A stretch of DNA of 64,000 nucleotides, taken from contig NZ_CP061714.1 of the NCBI RefSeq assembly GCF_014764385.1, positions 2,542,001 to 2,606,000 of the forward strand, read 5' to 3'. Position numbers and translations under genes: made by a program. Position 1 is the first letter of the stretch; each line of letters starts with the position of its first letter. The notes beneath the pieces were generated by a model that did not search any database, had not been told where the DNA came from, and worked only from the letters and a program-made list of their open reading frames with translations. Origin of the DNA: Luteimonas sp. MC1825 (GTDB taxonomy: Bacteria; Pseudomonadota; Gammaproteobacteria; Xanthomonadales; Xanthomonadaceae). Positions 11,061-20,933 of this stretch are shown in pieces.

Positions 11061-13115
11061 TCAACGCTTCGCCGGCGCCGGACGCGTCGGATCGCCATCG
11101 GCGACCGGCATCGCGGGACGCTCGGGCTCGGGTGCCACGACCGTCGCATCGATCGCGGGCGGAGCCGGCGCCATCCCGCTACTTGCCACGGGCTTGGCCT
11201 CGGCGATCACCTTCTCCACCGACGCGGTGGTGATCGGGTGGTAGCCCGGACGCGCCCTGGCGAACACATCCTTCGCCAGCGCCAGCCCGCCTTCGGTGGC
11301 GACCAGCGCCTCGTAGGTCGGCATGATCAGCTTGCGGCGGCCGATCTTCTGCAGGAACGCCGCGATCGCCGGGTTCGCCTGTACATATCCGCTGCGCACC
11401 GCCAGCGGATACCAGCGCATCGCGATCTCGCCGTTCGGCGTGCCGGTGAACGCATACGAGGTATCCAGCTGCGACAGCTGCACGGTGGTCAGCGTCTCCG
11501 GCATGCCCTCCAGGAAGTGCACCCACTCCTGGGTCACCCACGCGTCGGTGATCACCGGCGGCGGCAGCTGCGCGCTGCCCAGCCAGCCCAGGCGCGCGGT
11601 GTCGACCACGCCGAAGCGGCGCGACAGCACCTTGGGCGCGCCGGCCGGGATACCCGGCTCGTACAGCCAGGTGTCGAACTCGGCCATGGTCACCTTGCCG
11701 GGATACTTCTCGAGCAGGTGGGTGCGCGCGTAGTCGACGAAGGTCGCGGTGGAGATGCTCTGGAACGCGAAATGGTCGAAGTAGCCGCGCAGGAACACGT
11801 CGAATTCGGCACGGCCGAAGCGCTCCTCGAGGAACTGCAGGAACCACGCGCCCTTGTCGTAGGACACGCCGCTGAGGCCTTCGTCGGGGTCCTTCATCAC
11901 GCCCGGGCGCACCGCCAGCGCCTGCAGCTCGGGCGGCATGTCCTTGATCTCCGTGGCCAGCGCGTTGCGCGCGATCACGTACTCCATGTCGGACAGCTCC
12001 TTGCCGTACAGCGCCTCCACGATGCGATTCTCGACGTAGCTGGTGAAGCCTTCGTTGAGCCAGCCATCCTTGGCGCTGGAGTTGGTGACCAGGTTGCCGG
12101 ACCAGCTGTGCGCCAGCTCGTGCGCGATCAAGGACACCAGCGACTTGTCGCCCACGACCACCGTTGGCGTGATGAACGAGAGGCGCGGGTTTTCCATGCC
12201 GCCGAACGGGAACGACGGCGGCAGCAGCAGCAGGTCGTAGCGCTCCCAGCGATACGGCCCGTACAGCGCCTCGGTGGTGGCGATCATCTTCTCGGTGTCG
12301 GCGAACTCGGCCACCGCGCCGTCCACGGCGGCGGGCTCGGCCCACACGCCCGAGCGCGCCGAGATCGGCTTGAACACCAGGTCGCCGGCGGCGATCGCCA
12401 TCAGGTACGAGGGGATCTTCTGCGGCATGCGGAAGCTGTACGACCCGTCGCGCGCGGCGGCCGGATCGTTGTCGGCGCTCATCAGCACCATCACCTCGGC
12501 CGGGGCGGTGACCTCGGCGCTGTAGGTGTAGCGCACGCGCGGCGTGTCCTGCAGCGGCACCCAGGAGCGGGCGTGGATCGCCTGCGACTGGCTGAACATG
12601 AACGGCGTGGCCTTGCCCTGGGTCATCGCCGCATCCAGCCACTGCAGCCCGGAGGCCTCGGGCGAGGTGCGGTAGCTGACGCGGATGCGCGCGTTGCGCT
12701 CCGGCGCGGCGATCGTCAGCTTGCTGCCGAGCAGCGCGTCGCGCGCGGCCAGGGTGTGCTGCAGCGGCTGCCAGGCGCCGCCCTCGGCCTCGCCTTCCAC
12801 GCGCTCGATGGCCAGGTCGCGGGTGTCGAGGACCAGCTCCATGGCCTCGGGGTCGCGCCAGTCGAGCGTGTAGGTGGCGGTGCCGGCGAGGGTGCGGGTG
12901 TCGAAATCGATCGCCAGGGCCAGCGCCAGGTCGTCGATGGCGACCTTGTCGGGCTCGGCGTAGGAGTGCTCGTCGTAGTCGCCGCTGGTGGCCGCCGCGG
13001 CCGGCGGCGGCGTGGCGGTGGACGGCGGCGGCGTGGGTTCGCGCTTGCAGGCGACAACGGCGGCAAGTGCCAGCGCCGCGAACGCGGCCAGGCGGAGGGT
13101 ACGGCTGAAGGTCAT
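11061..13115 (-). CDS. M1-family aminopeptidase lipoprotein (leukotriene A4 hydrolase-like)
   Basis: Zinc metallopeptidase of family M1, 684 residues, exported as a lipoprotein (ALAAVVAC lipobox about residue 21, followed by a Pro/Thr linker). The exopeptidase motif FGGMEN is near residue 305 and the zinc site HELAHSWSGN plus downstream NEGF near 332-356. The C-terminal helical domain is of LTA4-hydrolase type (DTWLYEPGIPAGAP, then an alpha-helical repeat), ending in a Pro/Ala-rich tail. It probably trims N-terminal residues from peptides in the periplasm. I start at the ATG at 13115; about 37 extra upstream codons lack a signal. A lipoprotein of unknown role follows. Confidence 0.93.
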   Translation of the reverse strand: MTFSRTLRLAAFAALALAAVVACKREPTPPPSTATPPPAAAATSGDYDEHSYAEPDKVAIDDLALALAIDFDTRTLAGTATYTLDWRDPEAMELVLDTRDLAIERVEGEAEGGAWQPLQHTLAARDALLGSKLTIAAPERNARIRVSYRTSPEASGLQWLDAAMTQGKATPFMFSQSQAIHARSWVPLQDTPRVRYTYSAEVTAPAEVMVLMSADNDPAAARDGSYSFRMPQKIPSYLMAIAAGDLVFKPISARSGVWAEPAAVDGAVAEFADTEKMIATTEALYGPYRWERYDLLLLPPSFPFGGMENPRLSFITPTVVVGDKSLVSLIAHELAHSWSGNLVTNSSAKDGWLNEGFTSYVENRIVEALYGKELSDMEYVIARNALATEIKDMPPELQALAVRPGVMKDPDEGLSGVSYDKGAWFLQFLEERFGRAEFDVFLRGYFDHFAFQSISTATFVDYARTHLLEKYPGKVTMAEFDTWLYEPGIPAGAPKVLSRRFGVVDTARLGWLGSAQLPPPVITDAWVTQEWVHFLEGMPETLTTVQLSQLDTSYAFTGTPNGEIAMRWYPLAVRSGYVQANPAIAAFLQKIGRRKLIMPTYEALVATEGGLALAKDVFARARPGYHPITTASVEKVIAEAKPVASSGMAPAPPAIDATVVAPEPERPAMPVADGDPTRPAPAKR

Positions 13116-13188
13116 GGGACGGGGGTCCGCGATTGGAACAGGCCCCGATTCTAGCCCGACTGCCGCCATCGCCCCCGTGGCAGGTGGC

Positions 13189-13950
13189 TCAGGCCTTGTA
13201 GCCGTCGTGGATGGCGACGATGCCACCGGTCAGGTTGCGGTAGCCGCAGCGCGCGAAGCCGGCCGCCTCCATCATCGACTTCAGCGCCTCCTGCGGCGGG
13301 TGCTTGCGGATCGACTCGGCGAGGTAGCGGTAGCTGTCGGCGTCCTGCGCGAACAGCCGGCCCAGCCGCGGCAGCACCTTGAACGAGTGGAAGTCGTAGA
13401 TCGGCTTGAACCAGTCCATGGTGACCTCCGAGAACTCCAGCACCCGCGCCTGGCCGCCGACCTTGAGCACGCGCAGCATCTCGGAGAGCGCCGCGTCCTT
13501 GTCGGTCACGTTGCGCAGGCCGAAGGCGATGGTCACCAGGTCGAAGCTCGCATCGGGGAACGGCAGCGCCTGCGCATTGCACTGCACGTACTCGAAGCCG
13601 CGCACGTTGCCGCGGTCGACCATGCGGTCGCGGCCGACGCGCAGCATGCTGCCGTTGATGTCGCCGAGCACCAGTTCGCCCGATTCACCGACGCGGTCGC
13701 GCAGCAGCGCCGCGATGTCACCGGTGCCGCCGGCCAGGTCCAGCACGCGCGCGCCGCGGCCGACCTGCGCGGTGGCCACGAAGTAGCGCTTCCAGACCCG
13801 GTGGATGCCCATCGACATCAGGTCGTTCATCAGGTCGTAGTTGCCGGCCACCGACGAGAACACCTCGCCCACCAGCTTCTGCTTGTCGGCCACCGGCACG
13901 TCGCGGAAGCCGAAGTGGGTGGTGCCGGGGCGCTCGTCGTGTTCGTTCAT
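13189..13950 (-). CDS. ubiE: bifunctional demethylmenaquinone/ubiquinone C-methyltransferase UbiE
   Basis: SAM-dependent C-methyltransferase of ubiquinone biosynthesis, 253 residues, full family length. The signatures are VFSSVAGNYDLMNDLMSMGIH (residues about 30-50), the SAM-binding glycine loop LDLAGGTGDIA (about 70-80), TIAFGLRNV and the C-terminal GGIVAIHDGYKA. It acts in the cytosol on the membrane quinone precursor. It is a single gene on the minus strand; the downstream M1 peptidase begins about 70 bp further and could share its transcript. Confidence 0.97.
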   Translation of the reverse strand: MNEHDERPGTTHFGFRDVPVADKQKLVGEVFSSVAGNYDLMNDLMSMGIHRVWKRYFVATAQVGRGARVLDLAGGTGDIAALLRDRVGESGELVLGDINGSMLRVGRDRMVDRGNVRGFEYVQCNAQALPFPDASFDLVTIAFGLRNVTDKDAALSEMLRVLKVGGQARVLEFSEVTMDWFKPIYDFHSFKVLPRLGRLFAQDADSYRYLAESIRKHPPQEALKSMMEAAGFARCGYRNLTGGIVAIHDGYKA

Positions 13951-14036
13951 GCGGCGATTATCGCACCGTGGCCGCGGGGCCGGCGCGGCGCGATCCGTGG
14001 CAGGATCGCAGGCCGTCCCCGCCCCGCACCGACACC

Positions 14037-14492
14037 ATGATCGATACCCCCGACTACCGCGCCCTGCTCGACACCGCCATCGCCGAAGCCCGCCAGGGCC
14101 TGGCCGAGGGCGGCATCCCGATCGGCGCCGCGCTGTACCACGGCGACGGCCGCCTGCTCGGCTGCGGCCACAACCGTCGCGTGCAGGAAGGCGACCCCTC
14201 GATCCACGGCGAGACCGACGCCTTCCGCAAGGCCGGCCGCCAGCGCAGCTACCGCGACACGATCATGGTCACCACGCTCGCGCCCTGCTGGTACTGCAGC
14301 GGGCTGGTGCGGCAGTTCAACATCGGCACCGTCGTGGTCGGCGAGGCGGTGAATTTCGCCGGTGGCGTGGACTGGCTGCGCGAAACGGGCACCGAGGTGG
14401 TGGTGCTGGATGATCCGCGCTGCATCACCATGATGGGCGAGTGGATCGACGCCAATCCGGGACTGTGGAACGAGGATATCGGCGAGGAGTGA
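14037..14492 (+). CDS. yeast-type (zinc) cytosine deaminase
   Basis: Small deaminase of the CDA superfamily, 151 residues, resembling yeast Fcy1 rather than the large bacterial CodA amidohydrolase. The zinc site is HGE (about residues 56-58) and PCWYC (about 82-86). Family blocks match in order: EGGIPIGAAL, LGCGHNRRVQ, VVVGEAVNF, VVVLDD and the C-terminal WNEDIGEE, which closely echoes the yeast terminus. It would convert cytosine to uracil for pyrimidine salvage. The ATG at 14037 lies 86 bp from the divergent ubiE start. Isocytosine or guanine-type activity cannot be excluded. Confidence 0.9.
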   Translation: MIDTPDYRALLDTAIAEARQGLAEGGIPIGAALYHGDGRLLGCGHNRRVQEGDPSIHGETDAFRKAGRQRSYRDTIMVTTLAPCWYCSGLVRQFNIGTVVVGEAVNFAGGVDWLRETGTEVVVLDDPRCITMMGEWIDANPGLWNEDIGEE

Positions 14493-14514
14493 GCCACGCC
14501 CACCGCGCAGCGCA

Positions 14515-15720
14515 CTACACCGTGCAGGGATCTTCCCACGGCGGGTCCCGGTGCTCCGCGCGCAGGCTGGCGCGCGTCGGCAGCACGCCGTCGAGCGCGA
14601 CGCTCATGTTCTGCTGGGCCGTGGCCTGCGCGACGGGTGCGCCACGGGTGTAGATGGTGAGCGCGAACGGCGGGCGACCGGGCGCGTTGACCACGTAGAC
14701 CGCGTTCACTTCCCCGGCGCCGAAGTGGTAGCAGCCCAGCGGCTCAAGCTTCGCCCCGCGCGCGGCCAGTGCGCCGGGCAGGTCGTAAGGCGGGTCGGCG
14801 CCGACTTCGCTCCAGCCCAGCGCGAGCGATTTAGGCGCGCTGGCGGTACCGCCAACCCAGGCGTCCAGCGCGCCGAGGCGGCCGGTGGCCGCGGTGGCCG
14901 TCGCCCCGGAGACCGGCGCGCCCGCGCCCCAGCGCGCGGCCGGCACGCGCGCGCGGAGATCGGCCAGCGTGAGCGGCTCGCCGGCGCGCGCCGGCACCGC
15001 GGCCAGCATCACGTCCGCAAGTGGCCCGGCCGCCTCGATCTTGTCCCACAGGTCGCCGCAGGCGCTGTCGATATCCGCGGCGGCCTTCTTCGGATTGTCC
15101 CGGCGCTCGCCGGCGCGGCAGCGCTCGAGGTGGGCGGTGCGTGCATTCGCCGCCACCGGAACTGGCGTGGCCGCCGGACCGGAGGCCGTGCCCTGCGCCG
15201 CTGCGCCGCGGCTGCCGGTGGGCACTTCGTCGAAGCGTGCCTGCGCGGCGTTCCAGCGCAACTCGGCCCCGCACTGGTTGGCTGCGCCACTGCCGCCCCC
15301 GCAGGCCTCGCCACGGCGCGCGATCTGAAGCCTGGCCGGGCTACCGGCGAGCACGCGGTACGCCAGCAGGTGATCGGCGAACACCAGCTGCGCACTGGCC
15401 GTGCCGGTGCCGGTATAGAGCTCCACGCGCGCCAGTCCGTTCTCGCGGAACAGCGCCGGCGCGCCGTCGCAGGGCACGTTGCCTTCCGACACCACGAAAT
15501 CGGTGTGGCCGTCGCCGTTGAAGTCGGCGGGGATGACGAAGCGCCCCTGCCCGCTCACGTCGCCCAGGCGGCCGCCGGCACGCGCGCAGGCCGCAACCAC
15601 CTCGTTGATCCGCGTCTTGACCACATCGGGGACCACGGCCGGAGCCGCGTCCACGGGTGCCGCGCACGCGGCGGCGAGGAGCGCTGCGAGAAGCAGGAAG
15701 GCGGGTGGTTCCCGGTGCAT
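14515..15720 (-). CDS. exported lipoprotein of unknown function, 401 aa
   Basis: No family recognised. The signal MHREPPAFLLLAALLAAAC gives a lipobox with Cys about 19. The N-terminal part contains IPADFNGDGHTDFVVSEG, a calcium-loop-like DxNxDGxxD motif of the FG-GAP/VCBS kind, followed by a beta-rich region with Cys pairs (RRGEACGGGSG, NQCGAELRW). A Gly/Ala/Pro linker leads to a second domain ending in DPPWEDPCTV. The ATG at 15720 was chosen for the signal; a longer upstream reading is a poor leader. It ends 22 bp from the convergent cytosine deaminase. Confidence 0.7.
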   Translation of the reverse strand: MHREPPAFLLLAALLAAACAAPVDAAPAVVPDVVKTRINEVVAACARAGGRLGDVSGQGRFVIPADFNGDGHTDFVVSEGNVPCDGAPALFRENGLARVELYTGTGTASAQLVFADHLLAYRVLAGSPARLQIARRGEACGGGSGAANQCGAELRWNAAQARFDEVPTGSRGAAAQGTASGPAATPVPVAANARTAHLERCRAGERRDNPKKAAADIDSACGDLWDKIEAAGPLADVMLAAVPARAGEPLTLADLRARVPAARWGAGAPVSGATATAATGRLGALDAWVGGTASAPKSLALGWSEVGADPPYDLPGALAARGAKLEPLGCYHFGAGEVNAVYVVNAPGRPPFALTIYTRGAPVAQATAQQNMSVALDGVLPTRASLRAEHRDPPWEDPCTV

Positions 15721-15861
15721 GGCGATGGCCTCGGCGTTGCCGCACGGGGGGCGGCCCTGCCAAGGCGCAACGCCGGCCGCAGCCACCCGCGGCCACTGCG
15801 GCGGCGATCCGGGCTGTTCCCGGGGCTCCACGTCGCGCGGTGGCCGACCGGATCTGCCGCG

Positions 15862-16302
15862 TCAGCGCGGCTCGATGGTGAACCCGCCGAAGGCCACGCC
15901 CAGGTCCCAGCCCTCGCCGGTGCCGGCCAGCGCCAGCGACACCTCGCCCTTGGTCATCGCCTGCGCCTTGCTGGACTTGACCGCGCCCGCGTGCGCCTCG
16001 GCGGCGACGTAGGTACCGAGCACCTCGCGGATGTTGTTCACGCCCGAGAACTCGCCGCGGCCGCCGCGGATCTCGGACTTGCCGATGGTCAGGCCGCCGC
16101 CCTTGGCGCTGATGCGCACGGCCATGGCCTGGCCGTTGTCGCAGCGCACCCGGCCCGTACCCGACGCCGTCTTGTAGAACACCGACCAGCCGGACATGTC
16201 GAAATCGAGGCGACAGGAAACGCCACGCGCGGATGCCGGCGCCGCGGCGAGCAGCAGGGCCATCGCGACGGCGGCGGCGGCGATCATCGGAGACCTGGAC
16301 AT
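15862..16302 (-). CDS. small exported protein of unknown function, 146 aa
   Basis: Signal-peptide protein of unknown role (MSRSPMIAAAAVAMALLLAAAPASARG, cleavage probably after ASA). The mature part is a compact about 120-residue beta-rich domain with two Cys (VSCRLDF, RVRCDNG) and Gly-rich strands, reminiscent of YSC84/DUF4360-like exported domains, though I cannot assign it. The start choice rests on a strong Shine-Dalgarno AGGAGG nine bases before the ATG at 16302; the ATG at 16308 would be only 3 bases from it. It lies just downstream of hslU on the same strand. Confidence 0.75.
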   Translation of the reverse strand: MSRSPMIAAAAVAMALLLAAAPASARGVSCRLDFDMSGWSVFYKTASGTGRVRCDNGQAMAVRISAKGGGLTIGKSEIRGGRGEFSGVNNIREVLGTYVAAEAHAGAVKSSKAQAMTKGEVSLALAGTGEGWDLGVAFGGFTIEPR

Positions 16303-16316
16303 GGGCATGCCCCTCC

Positions 16317-17714
16317 TCAAAGGATGTAGCGGCTCAGGTCCTGGTCCTGCACCAGCTCGCCGAGCTGCGCGTCGACGTAGGCGCGGTCGATCACCACGCG
16401 GTCGCTGCGGTCGGGCGCCTCGAAGCTCAGCGAATCGAGCAGGCGCTCGAGCACGGTGTGCAGGCGACGCGCGCCGATGTTCTCCTGGCGCTCGTTGACC
16501 TGCGCCGCAATCTCGGCGAGGCGGTCGACGGCATCGGGTGCGAACTCCAGGTTGACGCCCTCGGTCTTCAGCAGCTCGACGTACTGCCGCGTCAGCGAGG
16601 CTTTGGGCTCGGTGAGGATGCGCACGAAGTCATCCTTGGTCAGCGCCGACAGCTCGACGCGGATCGGGAAGCGGCCCTGCATCTCGGGGATCAGGTCACT
16701 GGGCTTGGCGAGGTGGAACGCACCGGAGGCGATGAACAGGATGTGGTCGGTCTTCACCGAGCCGTACTTGGTGCTGACCGTGGAGCCTTCGACCAGCGGC
16801 AGCAGGTCGCGCTGCACGCCTTCGCGGCTGACATCGGCGCCCATGCCCTCGCTGCGCTTGGCGACCTTGTCGATCTCGTCGATGAACACGATGCCGTGCT
16901 GCTCGCAGGCCTCGATCGCGGCCTCGCGCACCTCGTCCTCGTTGACCAGGCGGCCTGCCTCTTCCTCGACCAGCTGCGGGCGCGCGGCGCGGATGCTCAC
17001 GCTGCGCTTCTGGGTCTTGCCGCCGCCGAGGCTGGAGAACATCTGCCGCAGCTGCTGGCCCATCTCCTCCATGCCGGGCGGGGTCATGATGTCGACGCCG
17101 ACATTGGCACTCAGCTCGATCTCGATCTGGCGGTCGTCGAGCTCGCCCGAACGCAGCTGGCGGCGCAGCTTCTGCCGCGTTTCGGACTCCACGCGCGACG
17201 GCTCGGCGCCGATGTCGACGGTGGTCGAGGGCTGCGCGCCCGGATTGAATCCAAAGCCCGCGGCCGGCGTTTCGCGCCGCGGCAGCAGCGCATCGAGGAT
17301 GCGGTCCTCGGCGCGCTCCTCGGCCTGGGTGCGCACCTTCTGCTTGGCCTGCTCGCGGTACAGCTTGACCGCGGTGTCGGCGAGGTCGCGGATGATCTGC
17401 TCGACGTCCTTGCCGACATAGCCGACCTCGGTGAAGCGCGTGGCTTCGACCTTCACGAACGGCGCATTGGCGAGCGTCGCCAGGCGACGCGCGATCTCGG
17501 TCTTTCCGACGCCGGTGGGGCCAATCATCAGGATGTTCTTGGGCATCACTTCGTTGCGCAGTTCGTCATCAAGCTGCGCGCGGCGCCAGCGGTTGCGCAG
17601 CGCGATCGCGACGGCGCGCTTGGCGTCCTGCTGGCCGATGATGTGGCGATCGAGTTCCTGCACGATCTCGCGCGGGGTCATCGAGGCGTGCGAATTGTCC
17701 ACTTTCATGCGCAT
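16317..17714 (-). CDS. hslU: ATP-dependent protease ATPase subunit HslU
   Basis: AAA+ unfoldase of the HslUV (ClpYQ) protease, 465 residues. Walker [10 protein letters not shown] is at about residue 65, the HslU pore signature [15 protein letters not shown] follows, Walker B FIDEID lies near 280, and the C-terminal tail DLSRYIL inserts into HslV. The start ATG at 17714 is set by AGGAG eight bases upstream, inside the last codons of hslV; a TTG at 17720 and an ATG at 17708 are alternatives. It is translationally coupled to hslV, with nearly abutting reading frames. Confidence 0.97.
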   Translation of the reverse strand: MRMKVDNSHASMTPREIVQELDRHIIGQQDAKRAVAIALRNRWRRAQLDDELRNEVMPKNILMIGPTGVGKTEIARRLATLANAPFVKVEATRFTEVGYVGKDVEQIIRDLADTAVKLYREQAKQKVRTQAEERAEDRILDALLPRRETPAAGFGFNPGAQPSTTVDIGAEPSRVESETRQKLRRQLRSGELDDRQIEIELSANVGVDIMTPPGMEEMGQQLRQMFSSLGGGKTQKRSVSIRAARPQLVEEEAGRLVNEDEVREAAIEACEQHGIVFIDEIDKVAKRSEGMGADVSREGVQRDLLPLVEGSTVSTKYGSVKTDHILFIASGAFHLAKPSDLIPEMQGRFPIRVELSALTKDDFVRILTEPKASLTRQYVELLKTEGVNLEFAPDAVDRLAEIAAQVNERQENIGARRLHTVLERLLDSLSFEAPDRSDRVVIDRAYVDAQLGELVQDQDLSRYIL

Positions 17715-17716
17715 GT

Positions 17717-18268
17717 TCAAAGCTCCTCGACCACCACGTTGCGGTTGGTGTAGATGCAGATGTCGCCGGCGATGTTGAGCGCCTCGATGGCGACCGATTT
17801 TGCATCGAGCGCGGTGTGCGCGAGCAGCGCGCGCGCGGCGGACAGCGCGTAGGGGCCGCCGGAGCCGATCGCGACCAGCCCGTCCTCGGGTTCGATGACG
17901 TCGCCGGTGCCGCTGATGATCAGCGAGGTGTCCTTGTCGGCCACCGCGAGCAGCGCCTCGAGCTTCCCGAAACGGCGCTCGGTGCGCCAGTCCTTGGCGA
18001 GCTCGACGGCGGCGCGGGTCAGCTGGCCGTGCTTCTCGAGCTTGGATTCGAACAGTTCGAACAGGGTGAACGCATCGGCGGCGGCGCCGGCAAAGCCTGC
18101 GAGGATCTGGCCGTCACGGCCGAGGCGGCGCACCTTGCGCGCATTGGACTTCATCACCGTGTGGCCAAGCGTGACCTGGCCGTCGCCGGCGATCGCGACG
18201 CGGCCGTCGCGGCGCACCGACACGATGGTGGTGGCGTGGAAGACATTGGGGTTCTGGCTGGGGTCCAT
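17717..18268 (-). CDS. hslV: ATP-dependent protease peptidase subunit HslV
   Basis: Threonine peptidase of HslUV, 183 residues. The catalytic N-terminal Thr of the mature protein is in the block [10 protein letters not shown], which here starts at residue 13, so a 12-residue propeptide ([12 protein letters not shown]) must be removed; E. coli has only the initiator Met there. Other family motifs are [32 protein letters not shown] and [15 protein letters not shown]. It is paired with hslU. An exported amidohydrolase lies 48 bp upstream, separating it from xerC. Confidence 0.97.
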   Translation of the reverse strand: MDPSQNPNVFHATTIVSVRRDGRVAIAGDGQVTLGHTVMKSNARKVRRLGRDGQILAGFAGAAADAFTLFELFESKLEKHGQLTRAAVELAKDWRTERRFGKLEALLAVADKDTSLIISGTGDVIEPEDGLVAIGSGGPYALSAARALLAHTALDAKSVAIEALNIAGDICIYTNRNVVVEEL

Positions 18269-18315
18269 GCGGCCTCCGGGTCTGAACCTCCCAGATGGGG
18301 CCGTGATGCCCCGCA

Positions 18316-19218
18316 TCAACCTCCAGGGGCACCCAGCTTCAAGAACCGCGCGGCGTTGTCGTGGAAGATCGCGCGCTTCTGCGCCGGCGTGAGGAACGCC
18401 GCGCTGTCCACGCCCTCCACCGCCAGGGTGATCGCTTCCGGCCACACCATCTGGTCGGAGCCGAACATGAGCCGCTCGCCGAGCCCCGCGGTCACCAGCG
18501 CCTGCAGGTAATCGTGGAACTCCTGGCGCGGGATGATCCAGTTGATCACCGACACATCGGCGTGCAGCTGCGGGTAGACGTACATCAGCGCCTTGGTTTC
18601 CTGCAGGTAGGGCCAGCCGGCGTGCATCAGCCACACGCGCAGCTTCGGATGGCGCTTGAGCATCGGCTCCAGCAGCTTGGGGTTGCCGAGCTCCACGCTG
18701 AACTCCGGGCAGCAGCCATACGGCGTGCCGGGCGGGCCCAGGCCGGTGTGGATGCCGACCGGGACATCGAACTCCTCGGCCAGCGCCAGGTAAGGCTCGA
18801 ACCAGGCGTCGCCGGCATCAAGCCCGTGGTACTGCGCGCCGATCTCGCCCAGCACCTGCAGTTCGCCGCTGGCAAACGCCTTGCGCAGCACCTCCGGCGG
18901 CGGCAGCCGCGTGCGGCCATCATCCATGAACGCGCCGGCGCGGATCGCATCGCCGCCGGCCTGGCGCATGCTGGCCATGTACGCATCCGGCCCGCTGACC
19001 AGGCCGAGCACAATGCCGTGGCGGCGCATGCGCTCCAGCGTGAGGCGCTCGCGGTCGGCATCGGTCGCGGCCGTCGTCGCCTCGCCGGTGGCGGGGTTCG
19101 GCGCGCCGGGCGCAGCCGGGCCGACGTGGAGGTGCACGTCGATGATCGGGCCGTCATAGGGGTGCGCGGCCAGCGGCGCGGCGAGGAACAGCAGGTACGC
19201 GAGCAAGGTCAGGCGCAT
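18316..19218 (-). CDS. exported metal-dependent amidohydrolase (amidohydrolase_2-like)
   Basis: TIM-barrel hydrolase, 300 residues, with a signal peptide ([20 protein letters not shown]). The metal-binding HxH is in IDVHLHVG near residue 30. Later metal and base candidates are [19 protein letters not shown] and [10 protein letters not shown], in the order expected for the amidohydrolase_2/ACMSD-like group. The substrate is unknown, and export to the periplasm is unusual for this group. The ATG at 19218 is preferred because it begins directly with the signal; ATG at 19239 is 7 codons longer. It lies between xerC and hslV. Confidence 0.85.
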   Translation of the reverse strand: MRLTLLAYLLFLAAPLAAHPYDGPIIDVHLHVGPAAPGAPNPATGEATTAATDADRERLTLERMRRHGIVLGLVSGPDAYMASMRQAGGDAIRAGAFMDDGRTRLPPPEVLRKAFASGELQVLGEIGAQYHGLDAGDAWFEPYLALAEEFDVPVGIHTGLGPPGTPYGCCPEFSVELGNPKLLEPMLKRHPKLRVWLMHAGWPYLQETKALMYVYPQLHADVSVINWIIPRQEFHDYLQALVTAGLGERLMFGSDQMVWPEAITLAVEGVDSAAFLTPAQKRAIFHDNAARFLKLGAPGG

Positions 19219-19292
19219 GGCGGGATTCCCGGTGGACATCCATGTGTACTACGCGGGGTGGCGGGCGCGACGGCCAGCGCCAGGCGTGCCGC

Positions 19293-20219
19293 CTAGTCCT
19301 TTGCGCGTCGCTTCGCGCGCGGGTGCGCGGCGTCGTAGACCTTGGCCAGGTGCTGGAAGTCGAGGTGGGTGTAGATCTGCGTGGTGGCGATGTCGGCGTG
19401 GCCGAGCAGCTCCTGCACGCCGCGCAGGTCGCCCGAGGACTCCAGCATGTGGCTGGCGAACGAATGCCGCAGCAGGTGCGGATGCACGCGCTTGAACAGG
19501 CCCTGGCGCTGCGCCAGCAGGCGCAGGCGCAACTGCACGGCGCGCGCGCTGATCGGACCACCGCCACGGCCGGGAAACACCGGTGCATCGGCCGCGGCAC
19601 CGGTGTCGGCGCGCCAGGCGGCCAGTGCACGGCAGGCATGCGAGCCGACCGGCACGCTGCGCTGCTTGTTGCCCTTGCCGGTGACGGTGACCAGGCCGTC
19701 GGCAAGGTCCAGCTCGCGCCAGCGCAGGTTGCGCAGCTCGGCCAGGCGCAGGCCGGAGGAATAGAACAGCTCCAGCAACGCGCGGTCGCGCAATCCGAGC
19801 GGCGCGTCGGTGGGCACTTCGACCAGCGCCACGGCTTCGTCCGCATCCAGCACCTGCGGCAGCTTGCGTGACGCCTTGGGCGCGCGCACGCCGGTGGCCG
19901 GATTGGCCGCGATGCGGCCGTGCTTCAGCTGCCACTGATAGAAGCTGCGGCAGCCGGACAGGCGCCGCTGCAGGCTCTTCGGCGACAGGCCGCGGCGATG
20001 CTCGTCGGCAACGAACGCGCGCAGCTGCAGCGACTGCAGTTCCAGCAGTCCGGAGCCGCCCTGCCCCTCCGCCCAGTGCGCCAGCGCCTGCAGGTCGCGG
20101 CGGTAGGCATCGAGCGTGTGCGCCGACGCGCGGCGCTCCACTTCAAGATGCGCCAGGAAGTCGTCGATCGCCGGATGCGGTCCTGCGGCCACCGCACTCC
20201 CCGCATCCACCCCAGCCAT
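19293..20219 (-). CDS. xerC: tyrosine recombinase XerC
   Basis: Site-specific recombinase for chromosome dimer resolution at dif, 308 residues. The N-terminal core-binding SAM-like domain (FLAHLEVERRASAHTLDAYRRDL) is followed by the catalytic domain with SGLRLAELRNL (first Arg), GKGNKQRSVPVG (Lys), HLLRHSFASHML (HxxR) and LLGHADIATTQIYTHL (Tyr nucleophile). The position after DUF484 and dapF matches the conserved dapF-yigA-xerC block, so it is the chromosomal XerC rather than a phage integrase. Confidence 0.95.
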   Translation of the reverse strand: MAGVDAGSAVAAGPHPAIDDFLAHLEVERRASAHTLDAYRRDLQALAHWAEGQGGSGLLELQSLQLRAFVADEHRRGLSPKSLQRRLSGCRSFYQWQLKHGRIAANPATGVRAPKASRKLPQVLDADEAVALVEVPTDAPLGLRDRALLELFYSSGLRLAELRNLRWRELDLADGLVTVTGKGNKQRSVPVGSHACRALAAWRADTGAAADAPVFPGRGGGPISARAVQLRLRLLAQRQGLFKRVHPHLLRHSFASHMLESSGDLRGVQELLGHADIATTQIYTHLDFQHLAKVYDAAHPRAKRRAKD

Positions 20220-20258
20220 GCCTTCTTTCTCCCTCGGCGTCTTCGCGGCTTCGCGAGA

Positions 20259-20933
20259 CTAATCGCGCTGGCGCAGCAGCGCCGCCGCGAAGGCCTCGCC
20301 CATCATCCGCAGGAACAGCGTGCCCATGCCGGGATAGAAGCGGTTGGCGTCGCTGCTGCCCACCGCCACCAGGCCCACGCCCTCGACCGGCAGCAGCGCG
20401 GTGGACGCCACGTCGTCGGAACGCGAGGCGTACAGCACGGCCTGCTTGTCGGGGTGCAGGCGGCCGCAGAGCGGTTCGCCATCGCGCAGGCAGTCGGCGA
20501 ACGGCTGCAGCACGCGGTCGTCGCGCGCGATCACCTGCAGCCATTCTTCGTCGCCCAGCGCGGCCACCGGCGCGAACAGCACCACGCGCACCAGGTCGCC
20601 GTTGAAGTCCTCGGCCAGGGTGGCCACCATCGCGCGCACCACGCCTGCCGGGTCCTGCTGGCGCATCAGCGCCAGGGTCAGCTGGTGGGTGCGCACGGCG
20701 AGCCGCTCGTTTTCCTGCGACACCGCGTACAGGTCCTGCAGGCGGCGCGAGAGCTCGCGGTTCTTGTCGCGCAGCACTTCGAGCTGGTAGCTGGCCAGCG
20801 ATGCCGCCGGGCCGTCCTCGCGCGGCACCACCAGGCTGCCTGCCAGGTCCGGGAACTGCTGCAGGAACTTCGGGTGGCGCCGCAGCCAGGCCGCGACCTC
20901 GTGTGCGCCGATCTTCTCGCCGGTCTCGCTCAT
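20259..20933 (-). CDS. DUF484 family protein (YigA-like)
   Basis: Cytosolic protein of 224 residues in the DUF484 family, a GAF-like fold of unknown role encoded between dapF and xerC in gammaproteobacteria. It opens with the typical block [23 protein letters not shown], followed by a coiled coil ([18 protein letters not shown]) and a C-terminal GAF-type half ([23 protein letters not shown]). The ATG overlaps the dapF stop by 4 bp. No enzymatic motif is visible. Conservation of position suggests a link with XerC or cell division, which is inference. Confidence 0.9.
   Translation of the reverse strand: MSETGEKIGAHEVAAWLRRHPKFLQQFPDLAGSLVVPREDGPAASLASYQLEVLRDKNRELSRRLQDLYAVSQENERLAVRTHQLTLALMRQQDPAGVVRAMVATLAEDFNGDLVRVVLFAPVAALGDEEWLQVIARDDRVLQPFADCLRDGEPLCGRLHPDKQAVLYASRSDDVASTALLPVEGVGLVAVGSSDANRFYPGMGTLFLRMMGEAFAAALLRQRD

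Noticed and set aside
10716..13154. 812-codon open frame on the plus strand opposite the M1 peptidase
   Set aside because: Composition is Arg/His/Gly-rich without domains, whereas the minus strand has a full M1 peptidase with zinc site.
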